A stretch of DNA of 64,000 bases from Ulota crispa. Its lineage: Eukaryota > Streptophyta > Bryopsida > Orthotrichales > Orthotrichaceae. Location: assembly GCA_963920765.1 (NCBI GenBank), contig OY987243.1:17484001-17548000 (forward strand), in the 5' to 3' direction. A model generated the notes under the pieces. The model did no database searches, was not told where the DNA came from, and was given only the letters and a program-made list of their open reading frames with translations. Below, piece by piece: positions 46,438 through 57,275 of this stretch. The stretch's first letter is position 1. Every line of letters begins with the position of its first letter. The position numbers and the translations under genes were made by a program.

Positions 46438-47397
46438 GCTCTTCAAGAAACATTGTCAAAAACTGCATTTTTTTGGGTGTGTTGATAAAAATGAGATCTG
46501 AAACTTTTTAACGAAAATGCAACCGTACAAAACTATAGTAGTTTATCCAATGTGTGCAAAAAAAAACTCAGCTCATTTGATCACAAAGGTTGTAAAATTA
46601 TAACGTTTGAAGTGAAAAAAAAAAAAAAAAAAAAAAAAACCATTCTTGTAGAATAAGGTCAGTAAACTTTGAGCCCTCTTGGAGTAAATTTTTTTCTCTA
46701 TACAAAAGTGAGGTTTTTATCATTCATAAGTATATGATATTAGGTCAACTCATCTTTTAGATGCAAGTATAGAACCTAGCTTATTCTAAATCATTTTGCA
46801 ATGCAAGTAGTTTAAGTGAATTAGTAGTACACTAGTCATTTTTTCATGATTTCTTGTGCAATGAGGAAGTCCTTTACTTGAAATGTGAATGATGAAAAGT
46901 TAGAGACAAACACTTAGAATGTGCAAAAAAGGTTTTAAGAACTAAGTTTAGAGATTGCAAGATAATAAGGCCTGAAGTTAAAAGAGTTTCTTTTTCTTTT
47001 TCTTGAAACTGCCGAGACATAGTTAACAAAGTTTAACTCCTCTTAGAATGTGATGTGAGAGCTTAGTTTTTTTTCTTTTCTTTTTCTTTTTCTTTGATAC
47101 CATGTTTTTTTAGTTACATACTTGCCAATTTTCAAAAAGTGATGAGAGTTTTAGTATAAGATTCTCCAAAGTTGCCCAAACTGCTCGAGCTGCCAAACTC
47201 TCTTGGACAACGTAACTTTCAAATTTGATATCCAATTGGGGAGAAATTTACATTTCCACTTGGGAGATACATATTTACACCTTGTGTAACAATTTTGAGA
47301 ACATCTAATAAAGATTGACTTTATATGACCCTACCCAAGTTCCCAAGTGTCTGTTGAACAAACACTTGGTCCCTACTCCTTTACGAGTTAAACCAAG
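46381..47397 (+). mobile_element. TTAA-flanked element, family M copy 1
   Basis: TTAA at 46377-46380 (and again at 46417-46420 after the tandem duplication) and 47398-47401. The right end is degenerate (ACTCCTTTACGAG). The reverse complement is collinear with 54136-55115. A long A tract is at 46615-46640. Non-coding. Confidence 0.65.
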
Positions 47398-47642
47398 ATC
47401 TACAAACAATTCAGAATCTCAAATAGAGGCATCAGAGTGCGTCTCAATTTCATAAAAACAAAGTAATATAGGGTAAATAATGTACTAATTTTGCTTCTAG
47501 GTATCACAAAAAAAAAAATTTAATTAATGCGCCCAGCACTAATAATACTAACTTGCACTGACTTGCATTGCACGAACAATAGTGCTTCACATTAATTGAG
47601 GTGCACTAACAAAGTGGTCTAAGGTAATCCAGGTTGATTTAA

Positions 47643-48566
47643 CCCCTAAAGGACCATGGTCATTATTTTGTCAAAAGACACTCAAAACTGCCATTTCTAT
47701 GGCAAAGAGTAAAAAAGTTTGAAAATCAAGCATTTTGCATATCTGATCGTAGGATTTTGTGCTATACTACTATAAGAATGTGTCATACAAAACTCAAGAA
47801 TTTTACCCGCACAGATTGGAAGATACATGCATTTAAAGTGTAAAAATACAGCTTTTTTTGCGCATTGCTTGATTAGATTTTTTAACTTTGAACATTTTTA
47901 ACTTAAAATTTTTGCTCCACAGAGTTTGGAATTCTATTTTTGCATGGTGGGAAGTTGAGTTGGAAATCTTGAGAAAAAATAAATAAATAAATAAAACTTA
48001 GTTTTCATTCTTTAAAAAATCATTAGGTAGAAGAAGGTATGAGATTGAACAAAAACTTAAATTGCTAATAACCCTGCAATGGAATTGAAATGCAATAATC
48101 CCAATGGTACGATTGTTCTAGAAAGCAAACTTCACCCTCTCCAACAAATTTTTTTGAAAAAATATTAGAATTGAATTAAAAAATGAAGTTTATAAGTTAT
48201 TTTTCAAGAAGATGCTTGAGTTGCCCGAAAAACAAGATTGTCCATAACATTCTCATAACTAGTCCAAATGGAATGAATCAAAGCTTCAGATGTAGAAAAA
48301 GTCATAACCTATAAGTAAAAAAATTTAAATTTTTTTTAAAAGTTTTTTCCAGATTTTTTTTTGCTGCCCCTAGTCCCCAAATTTGTGCTTATTTGGGCAT
48401 AACTTTTGCTCCTTGGCATCAATTGGAATAAAATTTAGATTCCCCAAAAGCTAATGTGTTTTTCTATCTTTAAAAAAAGTTTCAAAAAATCAAGACAAAA
48501 ATTGAGGCTGTAGGTACCTGCCCAAAATCCCATTTGTTGCCCGAAGGGACAACGGTCCTTTAGGGG
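47643..48566 (-). mobile_element. TTAA-flanked element, diverged family B copy 5
   Basis: TTAA at 47639-47642 and 48567-48570. Ends are CCCCTAAAGGACCATGG and GGGACAACGGTCCTTTAGGGG. The order of landmarks (gcccgaagggacaa, cttcaaaaaatca, ctgcccctag) follows family B at lower identity. A family E MITE starts exactly at the base after its right TTAA. Confidence 0.72.
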
Positions 48567-48570
48567 TTAA

Positions 48571-48889
48571 GGGAAAATTTTGCGGATATCCCTAAAGTTT
48601 GCCATATTTGTATAGATATCCTTGGGTTTTATAGCAACTACACAAATACCCTTGGATCATAATTTTAAAGTGTTTGTTTGTTATGCACACTACTTCCTTC
48701 ATGACCAATGTTAAAGCAAGGAGTGCATAGAGCAAAAAAGAAGTAGTGTGCGCACAAGGAGAAAGAATTGGCATACACAATAATACAAATTTCTAAAAAT
48801 TATGGTTCAAGGGTATTTGTGCAATTTTTGAAGAACTAGGTGTATCTATGCAAATATGGCAAACTTCAAGGGTATCCATAAAATTTCCC
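48571..48889. mobile_element. Mutator-like MITE, family E copy 2
   Basis: GGGAAAATTTTGCGGATATCCC at the left is inverted at the right (GGGTATCCATAAAATTTCCC), and the arms extend about 95 bp inward (gccatatttgtatagat, acaaatacccttgg). The 9-bp flanks match at only five positions, so the duplication has decayed or the insertion was unusual. Confidence 0.75.
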
Positions 48890-49980
48890 TTGAATTAATA
48901 TATACCGGTAGTGGGCCACAATTCTCAAATATTATCTCAAATAATGTGATTAAATTTGCCAAAATTCCAAGGCAATTGTGCTAACATGTAGCTCATTTAG
49001 AGAGTGTGTGAGAATGTCACATTATGGAAGCTCCATCATCAAGTTGCTAGTTGAAGGAAATTTAATTTTTTTTGCCGAGACCCTATTTGTAAAACAAGGA
49101 TGAAATGCATGCCACATTTTCATACTAATATAACAAAATTCACCCAAATTAGTGTGAATGGATCTTGCAATCCAAACCTCACAACAATTGAAATCAATTG
49201 TGTAGCAGAGAAAATTTCCTCAAGCAAACATTTGAAAATCTTTTAATTCAAAGAAGAAATCTCGCAATTTTTGCCATCCATGTTGATTTTGTAAAGAACA
49301 TTGAATAATTCACAAATGATGGAAATGACAAGCAAGTCACAGGAGATAGTGTCAACTTTTTTGCATCCATTTATCACTGTTAAATTTCGTCCTTTTAAAA
49401 GATCAAGGCTCACAAGGAAACCTAAAGAAAGAAGGAAAAGTTTGTGGGTTCAAACTCAAAGGCTGTGATGGCAAACCAACAATGGAGGGACACAAGAGCC
49501 ACTCTACCCAAAACCTGACATAATGATCATGTTACCCTAGGACCTAGAGATGCAAACATGAAGTCCTAGCCCACCTTTGTTTTTCTATTTGTTTCCAAAG
49601 CTAATTTTGAAACTTCAGAAGAATCCTAAGCTGGTAGCTAGTAGCTACTCTGTGGAAATTAGGGGAGGAAATGAGTCAATGACTGCCCCCAACGTACATG
49701 CACTTAATTAACGAGGGCAGACGGATTGAAGGAATTGAATGAGGTGGGTGATGCTTCTACGCTCAGACCTTTTGGAGCCGAACACTGAGAGTTGGCCATG
49801 GAATGCGTCATGACTCATGAGGGGAGTGAGCACTTTTAATCATCTCATGGGCATTGATGTCCGCGCCCTAAATTCGGGGGTTCTGGTGACGGACATTAAT
49901 TAAGAGGAGGTCTTGATTTGTGTAGGCCCTGAACAGATGCATGGAATGCAATATCCAGTGTTCCCCCTAGGCCCTGCCCA
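48890..49980. other. Spacer, nothing recognised
   Basis: AT-rich at first and more balanced after 49400. No frame, splice pattern or inverted repeat that I can defend. Confidence 0.4.
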
Positions 49981-49982
49981 TA

Positions 49983-50371
49983 AGAGCTTCTCCAGCCTTG
50001 CCCTGCACATGGAACTCTCCAAATGGAATTTCATGTGCAACTTTTGTTGTGTAAGGTGCGGTTTTGGGCGAGAGGTCTAGCTTGCCTCGTCAAAGACGGA
50101 CAAGAATTGTAAAATGTGAGGCCGTTATTTGTAATAGTTGAAATTGATATGCGCTGACAACAAGTCATGCCACAACAACGAAAGAGCTTCCAAAAAAGAA
50201 CACGCCAAAATCTCATAACACATTGAAAACTAGTGTCTCAGAGGAGAAGTTTGATGAGCCCAGTAAGGATTCCCCGTGTGGCAAGCCGGTGCTAGACTGG
50301 GATTCTGCATCCTTGCGTGATTGGGCCCGGTGTTTGGCCGTTTGGCAAGCAAGGTTGGAGATGCTCTAACC
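49983..50371. mobile_element. MITE with AGAGCTTCTCCAGCCTTGC ends
   Basis: The left end AGAGCTTCTCCAGCCTTGC is inverted at GCAAGGTTGGAGATGCTCT (about 50352-50371). It belongs to the GAGC(A/T)TCTCC end class also seen at 33490, 56071, 56442, 56527 and 61366. The interior is GC-rich relative to the surroundings. No coding. Confidence 0.6.
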
Positions 50372-50490
50372 CCAAGTGCATTGGCTCTGAGCATCTCCCA
50401 TGCACAATCCTCTATGGATACATGGGCTACTCTCATATGCGTAGGTGGCAGACCATTATATTTCTCATCCTAATTTAGTTGAGCTTACTA

Positions 50491-50773
50491 CACCCTAGAA
50501 TCCACCCTAAAATCCATCCTCGAACCCACCCTAAAATCCATCCTAAAACCCACCCTAGAATCCATCCTAAAACCCACCCTAGAATCCATCCTAAAACCCA
50601 CCCTAGAATCCATCCTAAAACCCACCCTAGAATCCATCCTAAAACCCACCCTAGAATCCATCCTAAAACCCACCCTAGAATCCATCCTAAAACCCACCCT
50701 AGAATCCATCCTAAAACCCACCCTAGAATCCATCCTAAAACCCACCGTAGAATCCATCCTAAAACCCACCGTA
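50491..50773. repeat. 24-bp tandem satellite, about 11-12 units
   Basis: The unit is CTAGAATCCATCC plus TAAAACCCACC, itself two diverged 12-mers. The central units are nearly identical and the edges diverge. Because 24 is divisible by 3 and the unit lacks stops in several frames, long open frames appear on both strands (HPRIHPKT-type and LGWILGWV-type octapeptides). It has no spacers, so it is not a CRISPR array, and it lies in isolation next to repeat F. Confidence 0.93.
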
Positions 50774-50864
50774 AGATGCATGCTGGTAAGGAAAAAAAAT
50801 GGATAGGATCATCCACGTGTATGTGTTGGCCCATATGCAAAACTATTATGGTAGTATGCTCAAA

Positions 50865-51245
50865 AATTGTCACTTTAAGGGCTCATCTGCCTTTTCATGT
50901 GTTTCCAAAACGTGAAGATTTTTTTTGTCTAAATGTAACACAATTCTTTTCATCTTTTTTGAAGCATTATTGAATTGTTGATGATTTTTCAAAGTTTTCT
51001 ACTTAGACACCTATTTAAAACTCTAGACTTTTCATAAACTGTTCCTTTGCAACCTGTAAAGAGATGAGGAGAAACCAAAGAGTGTGATTGGCTCCTGCAA
51101 TAAAATACACATTTTTCCTACGACTTGAAATTGTTTTTCATTTGATTTTTTTTCATAAGTGATCATAAATACATGGTCCATCATGGAAGGCAAAAAAATA
51201 CCTCATCAAATGCATTCATATTTTTAGGTAACTCAAGTTGTGATA
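50865..51245. mobile_element. Dispersed repeat family F, copy 2
   Basis: Collinear with 13645-13990 (cactttaagggct, gaagcattattgaat, gagatgagg, gtgtgattggctc), slightly longer because of an internal insertion around 51130-51200. Terminal repeats are eroded. Confidence 0.55.
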
Positions 51246-51459
51246 AGATTCAGAAACACAATAATAGGTCCCAAGTAGCCCTTCTTGCAATTTTCGTGAG
51301 GGCACCATGCACTATTGACTCCTGCACCTTCAAGAAATAATATTATAATTACTGGGCAATGGCAATGTTCAAATTAATAGAGTAGAGTACTTAGCCAAGC
51401 TGGTCACAGTGACCAACCCGGCATTTAAGGGTTGAAGGTGTTGGCAAGGTGCTATGGAA

Positions 51460-51620
51460 AATAAATTAGCATCCTCCACATTGTAAACCATGTGAAATCC
51501 TAAAATATAGAGAGTTGCATGCACCTACAAGTGACCAAACAATGAGTCATGAGGTTACTTCCTAGAGGCAACCTAATTGTCAGGGCAACCTGAATTGCAA
51601 TATTCAATGTAGTGATTCTT
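51460..51620 (+). repeat. Dispersed repeat P, copy 2
   Basis: Matches 25640-25800 on the same strand, including 'caatgagtcatg' and the 'ggcaacctaattgtcagggcaacct' tandem pair. Confidence 0.55.
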
Positions 51621-53930
51621 GCACCTAGTTTTGTAGCCAATGTCAAATTGAGGTAAGGTTCTTGTGAAAGTTTAATCCCAAAATTTTAGCTAGGCAATGA
51701 ATTTATCCACAATGTTATACAAGTTTTTATTGCATTTCAATTACCCTCTCCTAAGCAATACCACCTTCCAGCTAACTATGTTATTCTGTGAGCGTAAAAC
51801 AGTGAACCCATGAACGGTGAGTCAAGATTCTATAAGCAAGATTCAAGTGCTCAAAATCAATGAGAAAACTTTAAAGTACATCAAGTTTTTCAAGAGATTA
51901 AAGTTTATAATGCACAATTCTAAGACCCTACATGCACGGTTATAAGTGAAATATAATATTTTGACAAAAAATTAGGCTCATGACTCATAGGTCCCCGCTC
52001 ACAATATAGCATTCCCGTTTTTGACAAAAGGAAAGAGGCTCTCTATTGAAATTTCAGGAGGAAGTTTTGGGTAGCACTGAACCTAACATGGATTGCTGCA
52101 AAAGACAAAAACTCTCATTATTACTACTTGTTGACTTTGTGTCAAATATGGAAGTTGTTTTTCTAAGAATTAAGTTTTTACACTTCTTCCATTTTCATTT
52201 TGTAAACATAATATGGCATCAGTACCATGAGAAGTGGAAAAAAGCTTGAGTCTGAGCTCTTGAAAATAGTCATAAAATCACTACTATATTGAAAAAAGTA
52301 GCTACATCACAAGAGGTCATATTTTGATCGTGTGGCTAGCTTTTCAAGCAGGGTCCTATTCACATGTTACCGCACGTAACTCTTGACAAAACTTTCTTTC
52401 TGTTTCACAACCAATTACCAATAGATTAGATTTGTAAGGGCAACTCTTCATACATACAAATCCATCCAAAGAATAGTCACCTATTTATTATAAAAAAGTT
52501 CATAGAGAGCACACCAAATCTCTCAAAGAATGGTCAAATATAGAACATCCTAATTGAACAAATTTGCATTGTGAGAAGAGGAGCAAACTCATCATTCCTT
52601 TACAAACCTCATGGTGTCAATGAAGATTTCTAGTCAAAATACACAATGCCTAGCAATTATATCATCACATCCAAGGCAGGTAATTAATTTTTTCTTTAAC
52701 ATAGAGTTTGTCACTTTGGGTGTGCCATAAAATACATCATCTTTTAGCGTTTAAACTCTTTTTAAATGATAAATAATTTCCCATCAATTTCATCACCTGT
52801 TATCTTTCTTTTTTTTTTTTTTGGGGTAAACCTGCAGCCAGTATTACGAGACTGATGAAATATAGCCAGCAAAAGTTGCCACCAAGCTTGCATCTCAGAG
52901 TTCCCCTAATGCCGATGCTGTTGTCCAAAGCTAGCAATTTTGATTTTCTTTTAAACAAATGTATAATTCACAAACTTGTTTGTTTATCATGTAACATTCT
53001 ACAAATGCTTCTTCTTTTATTTGTAGTATCAAAGTCTTGGTAATCCTAAGCAATATATAATTCATTTCAGTTAAAATAGAAATTATAAACCAATTATGTG
53101 TGTACATACTTACATATATACATACATGCATGCATACATACTTGCATACGTACATACTACATATACAAATTATCGCTTGAAAAAAAATGTGGTTTTTAGC
53201 TTTGTAGTTGAATATTGGCATTGGAACAATTTTCAGGAGGTACTACATATCATTGACAAAATAAATAAATAAATTATAGATCTAAAATACAACAATTTGA
53301 TAGTAGCGCATTGTGGATAGAATTGATAATACAACAACAGTGCACCAATTTTCCAGGTATGCAACACTTGTAGATCTCCACAACCCATCAACTTACCAAC
53401 AAAGACATACAAACGTTTTGCCTTTTTAACTGAGCAAGGAGTGTGGAATGGACATGACGGCCACACCTTTTTCTTTTCTTGGCATGTAAAAGTCATTGAA
53501 ATTGATTGACTCTAAGCTTAGTTTCGAACAAGGCCATACCCGAAACTTCTTTATCACTTAACTTTTATCATCAATACCAAGCCCACAATAAATGAGCATG
53601 GTGGGCACTTTCTTGTGAGTTTTATGCATGGATGCTGCATGGCCTAGAGTGGGAATTCCCAATGCCCAGGAGAAGTTAGGAAGTAGAGCAGAGAGGCAAA
53701 TTCAATGGTAATCAACTGTCCATGAATAGAGCCATGAAAAGTCGACCTCTGGAATGCTCCATCGTCGCAGTACACAAATTTCTGGAAGGTCCTTGGAGCC
53801 AGCCTTTGACCTCCAACCACAAAAGTTCTTTCAGTTCCTTGTGACTTCACCTTCCATGGCCGCAACTATTAAAAACCACATTGATTGTAGACGACCTTTT
53901 ATTCCGTCCAATCAACTAAGCTTCAAAACG
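51621..53930. other. 2.3 kb without recognised genes; one protein-like frame on the - strand
   Basis: Mostly AT-rich. A tetranucleotide-like (TACA/CATA) tract lies at 53103-53165. At 53865-53644 on the - strand a 73-codon frame (WKVKSQGTERTFVVGGQRLA, KFVYCDDGAFQRSTFHGS) has good complexity and could be a relic exon, but I recognise no family and see no linked exon. Confidence 0.35.
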
Positions 53931-53934
53931 AGGA

Positions 53935-54125
53935 AGTTGATATATGTATCACACCCTTTTGGCTATTTTACCATACCTCCTATACATGGCCAATATTTAT
54001 GATAATATAGTAGGTATGGACCACGGATAAAACATTATTGATTTGAAAATACAATCTGACATAGAAGTTGTAAGTTTAAATTTGTTTCTCAATTTTAAAT
54101 CCCGCTTGTAGTATGAATTAAAAAA
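53935..54125 (+). repeat. Repeat J, copy 3
   Basis: Matches 24180-24312 and the reverse of 25380-25527 (cccttttggctattttacca, gtaggtatggacca, gaaaatacaatctgacatagaag). It ends a few bases before the TTAA of the M element, the same neighbourhood as J copies 1 and 2 around a B element. Confidence 0.65.
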
Positions 54126-54135
54126 ATTAAATTAA

Positions 54136-54429
54136 TCCCTAAAGGACCAAGTGGCTGTTCAACACCCACTTCAGAACTCAAGTAGGGTCATATGGAGTTA
54201 ATTTTTACTAGATGTTCTCAAAATTGTTACACAAGGTGCAAATTTGTATCCCCCAAGTGAAAATGTAAGTTTTTTCTCCAATCAGATGCCTAGTTCAAAA
54301 GTTATGCTACCCAAAAGAAATTGAGCAACTTGAGCACTTTGGGCATCTTTGGAGAATCTTAAGCTAAAACTCTCATCAACTTTTGAAATTTGGCAAGTAT
54401 GTAACTAACAAAACATGGTGTACAATTGC

Positions 54430-54465
<36 letters not shown>

Positions 54466-55115
54466 AGCTCTCACATCAAATTTTGAAGGGAGTCAAACTT
54501 TGTTAACTATCAATTTGGGCAATTTCAAGGGAAAAAAAAAATTCCTCTAACTTTAGGCTCTATTATCTTTCAATCTACAAATCCAAAGCTCTTGATTTTT
54601 TTTTTCACATATTCCAAGTGTTTGTCTCTAACTTTTCAATATTTAGGTAAAAAAAACAAAAAACTTCCTTATTGCACAGGAAATCATGAAAGAATGACTA
54701 ATGTATTGCCAATTCACTAAACCTCCTTGCATTGCAAGGTGATTTTGAATAAGCTTGATTCTATATTTGCATTTGAAAATTTTCATGAGTGGGCCTAACA
54801 TCATATACTTGTGAATGGTCAAAACATTAGTTTTTTGTGTAGAGCAAAAATAATTCTCTAAGAAGGCTCAAATTCTACTGACCTTGTTTTACACGAATGA
54901 AAAAAAGTTGCTTTTCTCACGTCAAACGTTATAATCTTACAATGTGCCAAGTCAAATGGGTTGTAAGTTTTTGCACATTTTAATTAATTTGATTTACACA
55001 ATTTTGTGCGGTTGAAAGTGAGAAGAAAGGTTTTTGTTTTCAATTTTGGGCAATGCACTAAAGCTTGGCAGATTTTGAGATTTCTTTCTCAAAAAACACC
55101 CTTGGTCCTTTAGGG
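54136..55115 (-). mobile_element. TTAA-flanked element, family M copy 2
   Basis: TTAA at 54132-54135 and 55116-55119. Ends are TCCCTAAAGGACCAAG and CCCTTGGTCCTTTAGGG. Collinear with the reverse complement of 46381-47397. A 32-base A tract is at 54431-54462. Confidence 0.78.
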
Positions 55116-55119
55116 TTAA

Positions 55120-55349
55120 CCCTTGAGCGCCCAGAGTTGTTTTAGGGTTTAGGAGAAAATAGGGGGTTTAATGGCCACCAAAGCTTGGAAAATTATATTT
55201 AGAAAAAGTGACCGTAGGATTTGAAAAAGGACTACCTTCTTTGCTAATGGGGACCAGCAACAACTGTTTTCATTGTATAAATCAAGAGAAAAAATGAGAT
55301 AAAGTTGGGATCCCCAACAACAAGATCTTGTTGCTGGGGCGCTTAAGGA
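55120..55349. mobile_element. TTAA-flanked element type O, joined to element M by one shared TTAA
   Basis: TTAA at 55116-55119 (shared with M copy 2) and 55350-55353. Ends are CCCTTGAGCGCCCAG and its inverse around CTGGGGCGCTTAAGGA. A similar left end (CCTTTAAGAGCCCAGG) abuts element L at 41251. Confidence 0.62.
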
Positions 55350-55680
55350 TTAAGTTTTGAACTCTTTTTGAGTTAGTTACAAATCATTGAAATATGACAA
55401 ATGAAGGGCTCTAAGAGCAACCTCAATGGCCTCTCTCCGTGTGGACCCTTTATCAGTTAATTAGATTGTGATTTATGGGTGCGTAAATGTTGAGATCCAT
55501 TTGACAACTTGGGGCTCCCGATGGATATTTTGAGTTTTGACCTAGTAAATAGTGCATTAATTTCTTGTAGAGCTTGGGATTCTTGGTTAGAGGAGAACAA
55601 TGCTATTCTTGTACATAAAATGGTGGTCACTTTATGAATTTGCATGAAGATAAGGTCACTTTAGGTGGTTGCTCTTCCAT

Positions 55681-55966
55681 CACTATAAGAAAAAGGGCCA
55701 TTTTTGACTAAGGATTTTGACTACCAAAACACTAAGACGACTACACTTTTTGTGACTAGTATTTATGACCACATGTAGTCATAAGTAATTTACTTTATGA
55801 CTACGTGTAGTCATAATTAAATTATTTATGACAAAATGAAATTATTCAATCATAAATTAATTATTTATGACTACATGTGGTCATAAATACTAGTCACAAA
55901 AGTTTAGTTGTCTTAGTCTTTTTTGTAGTCAAAATCCTTAGTCAAAAATGGCCCTTTTTTGTAGTG
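55681..55966. mobile_element. CACTA-type MITE with CAT target duplication
   Basis: Ends are CACTATAAGAAAAAGGGCC and its inverse GGCCCTTTTTTGTAGTG, with CAT directly outside both (55678-55680 and 55967-55969). The arms continue inward (ttttgactaaggattttgac) for most of the element, and the centre carries repeated 'tatgactac(a/g)tg(t/g)(a/g)gtcata' palindromes typical of CACTA subterminal transposase sites. Non-coding. Confidence 0.92.
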
Positions 55967-56441
55967 CATTTTCTTTATTAAATAAGATTAGTTGTTATCA
56001 CAATTCTCTTAACTACACATTTTTGTTTCACTTGGAGTGACACTATAACTAGTTGCAAAATATTGCTTTAGAGCATCTCCATTGGTTGGTTGGTCAGCTA
56101 ACGCGCCATATGGCTTAGCATGATCATGTTGTGGTGAATTTGCTTGTGAAAAAATGGCTGTATCCATTGGATTGTGTTCGTGAGGACACGCTTCAAGGGT
56201 TTTTTTTAAAGCTGTGCCAAAATTAGTAGGTGCTCTTGCCATGAGAGCATGGAATTGTGGGACAAGTCAACAGTTTCAATAACTGCTGGGAAATATTGTG
56301 GGGCCCAAGTTAGGGGCATGGCTATGAAATGGTGTAAGGCCCAGGTCATCCACCATCATGGCAATAATTGAACATGTCAGATCCCCCAAATAAGCTTAGA
56401 CTCAAGCTCACTAAAAAATCAACCAACTCAATAGCTGAGAG

Positions 56442-57275
56442 CATCTCCACCGGTCCTATAGTATTATGCCTCGCCAAAGTTGCTTGCCCGGGCATGTGGA
56501 GGGCAATTTGGCCGAGCTTGAGGCTTAGAGCATCCCCAATCCAGCCGTAAACAAGCATTGAAAATGCTTGTACCGAGCAATAAGCTGGGCTTGAGTAAAA
56601 ACATGGGCTCCAATGCAATAGGTAATTGCAATTGCATTTTCCAGGGCTCCCCACATAAGAGCCCCTCCCCTGCACATTTTCACTATTTGGAGAGCCCTGC
56701 ATATCACTCTACAGTGTCTAATTCTCTTACTCTAACACAATTTCAAGCAATTTTAGATATTTTTGACATGAATCTCTTCATATAAGTACTTAACAAAGGC
56801 ATAAACAATTAAAATATTGTGTTTAGTGAGTGCCATAAGTATGTGCATTGGGAGCTAGTGGATTGAAAAATAGTCTTGCTATGTAAATGAGTCGCAATTA
56901 AACCCGGTTCGACAGCTTTTATGGAGCTTAAATCTCGGCTGGATTGGGGATGCTCTTCATCCCCACCAGTTCCACGCACATGAAGGGTTTATGTGATATT
57001 GTCAAGCATGTCAATTACTTTTGTTAGGCTAGTCAAAAATATCCGTAAGCTTTTTGTGGCCAGATTCTCTCCAGATTTCTTTAATCATTTAATACTACTA
57101 GAATTCTAGCGCGCCATATGAGAAATCAAACCCGGGAGGTCCCTATCCCCAAAGCCTTGCTTAGCGAGGCCGTTTTGTTTCAACGGGGCGGGGCATCGGT
57201 GAAAATTCCAGAAGCTCAAAAATTCCCAACGCCTCGTTATCTCACCGATTGGAGGCGGCAAATGGAGATGCTATG
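56442..57275. mobile_element. Middle nested GAGCATCTCC element
   Basis: GAGCATCTCCACCGGTCC and TGCCTCGCC near the left are mirrored by GGAGGCGG...GGAGATGCT at the right. It is GC-rich relative to the surroundings. Limits are approximate. Confidence 0.5.
56527..56956 (+). mobile_element. MITE family G, copy 1 (innermost)
   Basis: AGAGCATCCCCAATCCAGCC at the left is perfectly inverted at 56936-56956. The interior (ggctccccacataagagcc, caatttcaagcaatttta, gacatgaatctcttca, gtacttaacaaaggcataaac) is shared with 59785-60199 (+) and 61366-61779 (-). Confidence 0.8.

Noticed and set aside
50491..50773. CRISPR-like array
   Set aside because: The units are contiguous with no spacers, and the window is plant nuclear DNA.
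50475..50973. Long Pro/His- and Gly/Trp-repeat proteins on both strands
   Set aside because: They are translations of a 24-bp satellite whose unit lacks stops; there is no start context, flanking exon or independent support.
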